Below are positions 58,505 to 64,000 of a stretch of DNA of 64,000 nucleotides, one piece after another. Under the pieces are notes generated by a model. The model searched no databases, was not told the DNA's origin, and saw only the letters and a program-made list of their open reading frames with translations. The DNA lies in assembly GCF_964204645.1 (NCBI RefSeq), contig NC_134033.1, positions 11,927,155-11,991,154 of the forward strand. The letters run 5' to 3'. The position numbers and the translations under genes were made by a program. Every line of letters starts with the position of its first letter. Within the stretch, counting starts at the first letter, position 1. Source of the DNA: Tubulanus polymorphus. Lineage: Eukaryota > Nemertea > Palaeonemertea > Tubulaniformes > Tubulanidae.

Positions 58505-58755
58505 CTATTCTATTGAATCTCCTCTATCTCTGTCTCTCTCATTTCTATCTCTCCTCATTCTCCTCTCTCCCTTTTCTTTTCTCTCTTCTCTGTCTCTCTA
58601 CTTCTCTCTCTGACTATCTCTCCTCTGTCCTCAGTGTCCCTCTCACTTCTATCTCTCCATCTTGTCTCTCTCCTCTGTCTCTCCCTCCCTTGTCTCTCCC
58701 TGTTTTCTCTCTCTCTCCTCTCACTCTCTCCCTCTCTGTCTCTCTTCTCACTGTT
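58505..58755 (+). repeat. Degenerate polypyrimidine tract (CTCTCT)
   Basis: About 250 bp of C/T-rich sequence on the plus strand (purine-rich on the transcribed minus strand). Both-strand frames here are composition artefacts. Confidence 0.9.
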
Positions 58756-58890
58756 TCCCACTGTCGAGAACAACAATTCTCCCGACGCAATTCAATGATT
58801 TATTAAGCAATAGTGTCTGCGATGGGAAACGACATTTCAAATGAACATTATTTCTAAATGAGAATTTTTCTTACGGACAACTATTTCCAA

Positions 58891-58952
58891 AGTATTCCTG
58901 AAGATGACTATTAGGATATATTCGAAACGTCGAAAGAAATACTAGCAATAAC
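58891..58952 (+). ncRNA. Hammerhead-like hairpin (Penelope-type relic), copy 3
   Basis: The order is AGTATTC (stem I), CTGAAGA, T, GACTAT...ATATTC (stem II, one mismatch), GAAAC, GTC, GAA...TACT (stem I partner with an internal loop). Both core boxes are intact and stem III would be only the self-complementary ACGT. A T-rich tail follows, as at 19345-19380. As in copy 1, one extra base sits before stem II. Confidence 0.45.
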
Positions 58953-59518
58953 TTTCCTAGGAAACTTTTTTCTAACGTATTGTGGCATTTATCTTATATA
59001 TGATTGTTACGACATGTACAGAATCTTTCATCACATTAACTACTGCAGTGCCTTTCATATCCACTAGTACAATAAATAGGAAATAAGTATCATTTATCCA
59101 ATTCCCACTTGCCTAAGACTCCAAGGCATCAGCAATTATTCCAACATTATCACGACTACAAACTAAACTTGTTTAAAAAAAACATTTTTGATGACTTTTT
59201 CACAAAAACTTTTTTTGTCCATGACTACCAGACTTCACGAGACTGTTAAATGAACTCGAATTACATCTTAACACTATTTTGTCATCAACTCATCATAAAC
59301 TATTTCATGAACAACTTTATAATGTCACTTTCGATGACTTCAACACCAATATGACTAATAAGTGACTAATAAATGATTTTGATGACTTTGAGGATTTTTA
59401 CCGAATTCGAGGAAAACAAATCAATTAACCGTGAAACATGTAATTCAATAACCCGTTCATAATTATATGTTTCGATGTTTATCGATAAACCGATAAAATG
59501 AAGAATGTCATCGGCTGA

Positions 59519-59758
59519 AAAAGTATAGCAGACAGCACGGTCCTACAACGAGAACAGTCCATCACCCAGAGTAGAGTGTCTCCTAAATGGGAAGCCAAAT
59601 ATTACGAGTGCTCTTATGAAGCTGCTGCGGTCGCATCACGAGTCTCAACGCATAAACCTCTTCATTTAACCAGTGGTCCAGTTTCACGCAAAAAAAAACA
59701 ACGAATCAAGAACAGATGCAGGAAAAGGGGGTCAAAAAGTGCGAAAGCCGAAGATTAG
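59519..59758 (+). other. Unexplained plus-strand open frame (79 codons) ending in a basic tail
   Basis: The frame opens after a TGA, with possible acceptors AAAGTATAG|CAG and ATCACCCAG|AG. It reads KSIADSTVLQREQSITQSRV, then SPKWEAKYYECSYEAAAVAS, then RVSTHKPLHLTSGPVSRKKK, then QRIKNRCRKRGSKSAKAED and a stop. The lysine/arginine-rich end would serve as a nuclear localisation signal if translated. It has no start codon of its own, no partner exon and no recognised family. It could be a terminal exon of a nested gene, a transposon piece or chance. Confidence 0.2.
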
Positions 59759-60047
59759 AAGCTTTGTAAATGAAATGATGAAACATAAGAAAACAGACAG
59801 GATAGACTCCTAACAGACATACAGTAGACTCCTAACTCCTAAAAGACTTCTTACAGACAGACAGACAGTAGACTCCTAACTAAAATCAATTAGGACCAGT
59901 GATTTTGTTTGGGTAATGCGATAATTTGAGTTACACAATGGATTTGAATTGACATTCTGTTGCTATGGTTCTAAGATTAGTAGTTCGAGTTCAAAGATAA
60001 TTCGACTTCCCTAAATTCAGCAACCACAAGACGCAAATGCCAAAATC

Positions 60048-60062
60048 CCCCCCCCCCCCCCC
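60048..60062 (+). repeat. Poly-C run
   Basis: This is a run of about 15 cytosines, similar to that at 857-873. Just to the right, GGCATTAATTTCTAGTCGAT is directly duplicated with a 42-bp spacing (60202 and 60244). Confidence 0.9.
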
Positions 60063-62014
60063 GATTTTTTTACTCTCTTAGTTTTCCAGGTTTTCCTGAA
60101 TTGGTAATTTATGACCAGTAGTGAGCGATGTGTGAGATTCCCTTAGGTAACAAGCGGACATACAGTACAGTAATATCAACGCCAGTGCGGGAAGGTGACA
60201 AGTGGCATTAATTTCTAGTCGATATTCTGACGCCGCCGATGAACGGCATTAATTTCTAGTCGATATCGAAACCACCGACGCTTAGCAATAAGATTATGTT
60301 AGCGTTTCCGCAACGTGTCATATTTGATTAAGCTCTTCAACGCGTGCCCTGCTGTGCTGAACGTTTAGCATCGTTCAGCGCCTTGTTCCTTACGCTAATT
60401 TTGAAACTGTTGAAAAATTGACGCCTTGAAAAATAACACATATATTGCTTAACCGATAATAAATGATACGATATAAATGAAATATAGCTATACATGATCA
60501 ATAAAGTTACTTTTGATTTATCAATAATTGAATTGAATTGACCGATATATTGATGATATCCTCTCGCAAATAATTACATGTGTTGAAATTTATCAAATGC
60601 AAGTTATGAAATATATATCTACACTACAATTCACAATTCTAATTGTTGTTATTTTGATACGCCTGTATTGATGACATCGTGCCCATTGACTCACACAGAA
60701 CCCCCTTACATAACTCATACTAGGTATCAATGTATATTATCATTTTTACGGTGAAAACACGTAAAAACATGTAAAATCACCGTAAAAACACGGTTTTTAC
60801 GGTGTCAAAAAAACATTCCGAACGTTAGCAATATAAAGCAATGATGTGGCATTTATATTAGTCAAGCAAGGGTAGATTCGCTGACCAGAGGAGAAATCAG
60901 TTGTGGAAACCAGTGACTTCAGTCTGGAAGTAGTCTTAAAATCATAATAAAATCATAAAACTGTTCTTAGGTTTTTAGATTGACTACAGAACCAAGACAA
61001 TCTTAGACTGGTCTTAAATCTAATTCCTAGCGGGGTCATCCTTACTAGAAAATACTGAAAACTGTCTCGAGGGATGCATCCTAAATGGATTTGAGAAAGA
61101 ACACATAATCAAACTTTCTTTTTTTCGAAAAAGGGCCCGACTTAGACTGAGATAAGATACTTTTTTCACTTCGTCGACAAGTAGAAGTAACCAAAAAGCA
61201 CTGCACTAGGAGACTTTATTCTCAGAAGACCCTCGACAAATTTCCCCGATCTACATAATCCCAATCTTCAGATCTACATATTTACAAGTGCATTCGTGTC
61301 TCGCATTAAAACTAGAATTCGTATGAACAACATTGGAGACATCTACTGGCTGAACAGGACATTAATTAACATTCGTACTCGTAAGAAAAATATACATTAT
61401 CTATCACAATGAAATCAACCCCTCTCCCCACGAGACATTAACTCCTTCACTGAAATTGAACCTTATGGCACCCCTCAGCGGGGATTTGAGCCAGATAATA
61501 CCATGAGACTCTGCCACAGTACAAACCCCTGTCCAGTAGACACATCGACCCTCAGCAAGGGCATGATGACATTGTGAGGCTCCATCACAGTACAAGCCAC
61601 TACCCTAGCAGCACCATCATTCTACTGATTAGAACCTGATGACATCACGAAATACTGATATAGCACAAAGCCATATTACAGTAGACAACCTTTATTAATC
61701 GTCCGTCAACCTGCTGAGCACAACTCTGGGCAATAAGCAGGTTCGAGGTTTCTTCATTCCAATTAAGGGGAAAGAAGTCAAATAAGATCTTTCGACAAAG
61801 AGAAACTTTGGCGTCAGTAAAAGTAAATCAACTACCATCGAAAACTGAACCAAAACTGAAATAACAAATATACCTAATTGGCAAAATCCACAGTTGACGA
61901 CTTGATAATTCATCAATCAGAAAGTTTCAGAGTTTATCTAAACTCCATAATCAGACTGTGGGTTTTGCTAATCAACTCTGAACACTGAGCAACAAAAGTC
62001 AACAATAAACGTAC

Positions 62015-62123
62015 CTGCTGAGGTGATGTCGTCGTCGGTGAATTCTCCCATTTCCGAATTCATGCTAGGATCGCTATAAAAACTGTTCCATTTACTGCTG
62101 GACACCGCTGCTAATACGGCTCC
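62015..62123 (-). CDS. CASK: CASK-like MAGUK scaffold, internal exon: linker before the L27 domain
   Basis: This 109-bp exon (36 codons plus one base) reads GAVLAAVSSSKWNSFYSDPS, then MNSEMGEFTDDDITSA. The start GAVLAAVSS.K.NSFY.DP closely follows vertebrate CASK, where the linker between the CaM-kinase-like region and the first L27 domain has the same words. The second half, acidic and rich in Ser, Thr and Asp, differs from what I recall of vertebrate CASK. The acceptor is tttctag|GGA and the donor is GCAG|gtacgt. The exon ends in phase 1 with a single G, which joins CT of the next exon to give alanine (TSA|A|VSQ). That phase match supports the exons being consecutive. Confidence 0.95.
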
Positions 62124-63059
62124 CTAGAAAACAGAAAACCACGGATAATATAATAAATATACCAGTGTGATACATGAACTTTGATCCAGTCACCCACGCG
62201 CGCTTTATTCGTATAAAACAAAAATATTAATAAAACAATGCAGTGACAGCCTTCATAAGAGTCCCGCTGTCTTGGCGAGCAATATCATCTTCAGTTTGAT
62301 ATCGAGATTACGTCAATAAGACATTGCCTGCTGCGTATCCATATTTTTTCTATAAATGCAGTAGCAAAATTCCGTATCAGAAATAATTAACTGAATGGTC
62401 CATATCAGGAAAATATGAAAATACAGCATAGTAGGTTTGTCTTTGAACCAAAAAATGTTTCGCAAGTCGACTAGGGCTCCCTAGTAGCGCCGCTGCGGCA
62501 TGTGAGGATCAGCCACATGTTGCAAGTAGTTACTCAGTTATCAGCGCTTCAATTTCTTCTACATTTCGATTGAGAAATGTAGAAGAATTTTTCTCCGAAG
62601 TAAATCAATTATCAATGAAAACATCCGTAGAGAAAAGCAGATCTAATGTATCTTATGACTGGCTCATGTAGTGTATTTAGATTGGGGAGCCTTGAAATCC
62701 AGTTAGTTATAAGTTGACTATGATTCAATGATTAACCTATGCTCAGTGTGATCAGCTGGAGGTGGGATTGCACTTGATTACAACAAGTCCCATTAACATC
62801 AAACTCAAATAAAATCAGTAGTCCCAATTGATGAGTCAGTCTAATGTGTTAGTTAGTGAATGAAGTAAGAATACAGATTCATTGATGCCGACATTTCTGT
62901 TATTTCTTCAAGTATCGATAAACTTTCAAGTTAGTTTTCGTGTCATACACATGCTAGTAATTGTGGTGTTATCGGATGTGTATAGATGGCGCAATATGAT
63001 TTAAACACTGCCTCGTCATCTAAATCAATAGAATTCCAACACAAATCAACGTGACTTAC
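62124..63059 (-). other. CASK: CASK intron (936 bp) between the FNARRKLK exon and the GAVLAAVSS exon
   Basis: The donor is gtaagt at the right end and the acceptor is TTTTCTAG at the left end on the minus strand. It contains one diverged copy of the dispersed gtgaggatc repeat (about 62480-62630). At 62195-62310 there is a minus-strand tail that begins CTGAAGATGATATTGC and runs into T-rich sequence. This resembles the 3' tails beside the hammerhead-like hairpins elsewhere in the window. Confidence 0.85.
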
Positions 63060-63140
63060 TTTTAATTTGCGTCTGGCGTTAAAACGTTTCATTTCTTCGA
63101 CCGTTTCGTGCAGATGAAACTTCGCTGCTTTTCCTTTCTG
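63060..63140 (-). CDS. CASK: CASK-like MAGUK scaffold, internal exon: end of the CaM-kinase-like region
   Basis: This 81-bp exon (27 codons, phase 0 at both ends) reads on the minus strand QKGKAAKFHLHETVEEM, then KRFNARRKLK. The run ETVE..KRFNARRKLK is the signature of the stretch after the kinase-like lobe in CASK (lin-2 in worm, CAKI in fly), and the next exon continues it as in CASK rather than as in CaMKII. CASK is a cytoplasmic membrane-associated scaffold at synapses and epithelial junctions; that role is family knowledge. The acceptor is a good polypyrimidine tract ending TTTCAG and the donor is AAAA|gtaagt. The acceptor is a tandem CAGCAG, so use of the second AG would remove one glutamine. 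The kinase lobe itself lies beyond the right edge. Nothing else coding is recognised between this exon and 64000. Identification is by remembered family motifs, with high confidence. Confidence 0.92.
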
Positions 63141-63194
63141 CTGAAACAAACACAAAACGAACTTTAATTGGTGAGAAAATTGAGACCGACCCCC

Positions 63195-63440
63195 TAAACA
63201 ACATTCAGGTTCGAGATTTCCTCTTCCCCTTTATCCACTTAGCACCATTCAGATAATTATCAGCAGGCTCAAGGTTCTTTTTCCCCCAACCCACTTCAGT
63301 GCCTAGCATTATCAGCTGGTTTGAGGGATCCAATTCCCATTGCCCCCCTGCTGATGACATCATTGACGAGTTTGGGGGGTTTCTTTTTTCCTCAACCTTC
63401 TAAGGGCATTACTAACTGGTTTGGGGTTCATGAACTGTCG
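63195..63440 (+). repeat. Degenerate tandem repeat, about 50-60 bp unit, 4 copies
   Basis: Each unit starts with GGTTCGAG or GGTTTGAGG or GTTTGGGG, passes through a T/C-rich run (TTTTCCCC) and ends CAGCTGG/AACTGG/CAGCAGG. It lies just 5' of the CASK exon at 63140 on the minus strand. A related unit is at about 61735-61800. Confidence 0.6.
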
Positions 63441-64000
63441 ATCCACATAGATCTATGCGTTCATGTTAGCATCAGTGATCCCCCACTGCTGACCTACATG
63501 GATATATACATTTAAAATGCATCTTCTGCATCGGTGAATTATATCGCACACATTTCCTAGTCCTACTGCCAGATGGTGGTGAAAGCTTAAGCAAGTGAAA
63601 TTTCAAATTTTTGCCTATTCTGATTGCAATATGAAATGAGCATTCTGATGACGAATCATAAGCAGCGCTTTGAAGGTTAGAAAATACATGTTAGAAGAAG
63701 AAGAAGATGTTTATTCATCGTTTCCCGACCAATCGAAACATTTCCAGAAAATTCAAGTCCCAGCGAGTGGGAAATTGATTCATATGGACCTGTGCTCAAG
63801 GTGTTAATGGGAAAGGCACAGATTTTTCAAAGAGGCTGCGGTAATATTTCTCAGAACAGTGATGATAATCATTAACATTGCAAATCATTATCTTATTGGA
63901 AACTTTTCGGACTTCATCTTTCTCATCATAACAGTGTGGAATTCTCTAAATATAATCAGATCCTAGTGTTTCATTAATGGTTCGGATGGCGCAAATTATC
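63441..64000. other. AT-rich intronic sequence at the right edge
   Basis: (AGA)n lies at 63695-63710. No CASK kinase-region exon was recognised before the window ends. Confidence 0.45.

Larger units (their letters stand above)
43375..62014 (-). other. CASK: CASK long intron (about 18.6 kb), repeat-filled
   Basis: This intron is bounded by gtacgt after the linker exon and TTTTCAG before the L27 exon. From right to left it holds a region sharing words with 57915-58140 (61495-61640), a poly-C run at 60048, an unexplained plus frame (59519-59758), a hammerhead-like hairpin (58894-58952), a pyrimidine tract (58505-58755) and (AAT)n (56763-56965). Further left are a polypurine tract (55320-55765), a possible helicase relic (53622-54192), a CpG-richer pocket (51640-52110), a degenerate array (50400-50950), a 129-bp array (48012-48690), a hairpin (45919-46003), a MITE copy (45141-45416) and a 22-bp array (43475-43735). 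No further CASK exon was recognised inside it. The remaining sequence is AT-rich with no readable content. Confidence 0.85.

Noticed and set aside
63060-63140. CaMKII rather than CASK
   Set aside because: FNARRKLK also occurs in CaMKII, but the next exons GAVLAAVSS...SFYSDP and [11 protein letters not shown] are found together only in CASK.
1-64000. CRISPR arrays, operons, phage or bacterial features
   Set aside because: Tandem repeats here have no spacer pattern, and intron-exon structure, SINEs and MITEs show nuclear eukaryotic DNA.

Overview
This window is eukaryotic, from an invertebrate animal and probably a spiralian (mollusc, annelid, brachiopod or nemertean type). The sequence is AT-rich and non-coding, with long introns, consensus GT-AG splice sites, tRNA-derived SINE-like elements, MITEs, many minisatellites and CpG-containing pockets in an AT-rich background. 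The placement rests on the divergent CASK-like protein and the general look of the genome; no species can be named.

The only gene I can support firmly is a partial minus-strand orthologue of CASK (lin-2/CAKI family MAGUK scaffold). Three consecutive coding exons lie at 63060-63140, 62015-62123 and 43256-43374. They encode the end of the CaM-kinase-like region (ending FNARRKLK), the linker beginning GAVLAAVSS, and the first L27 half-domain ([11 protein letters not shown] to LHALLD). Splice phases agree (0, then 1), and the split codon G|CT rebuilds alanine. The intron between the last two exons is about 18.6 kb. No exon for the second L27, PDZ, SH3 or guanylate-kinase region was recognised in 1-43255, so the next intron probably runs beyond the left edge. 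Nearly the whole window is therefore intron of one gene.

The introns hold layers of repeats. There are at least ten minisatellite arrays (units of 22, 30, 31, 44, 50, 66 and 129 bp, plus degenerate ones), long purine or pyrimidine tracts, and (TATGG)n, (AAT)n, (CAGT)n and dinucleotide tracts. Transposon remains include a TTAA-flanked piggyBac-type MITE with a second diverged copy, tRNA-SINE heads, a palindromic family whose end has expanded into a 31-bp array, and hammerhead-like hairpins of the kind linked to Penelope-like elements. There is also a possible relic of a Helitron/PIF1-type helicase. Two striking inverted repeats (40-bp arms at 19260-19419 and 41-bp arms at 45919-46003) stand apart.

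Several GC- and CpG-richer pockets hold open frames with plausible splice sites (for example 32619-32742 minus, 38083-38276 plus, 41540-41633 minus, 59519-59758 plus). These are low-confidence candidates. They could be nested or alternative exons, regulatory islands or chance. Most other open frames are simple-repeat or minisatellite artefacts.
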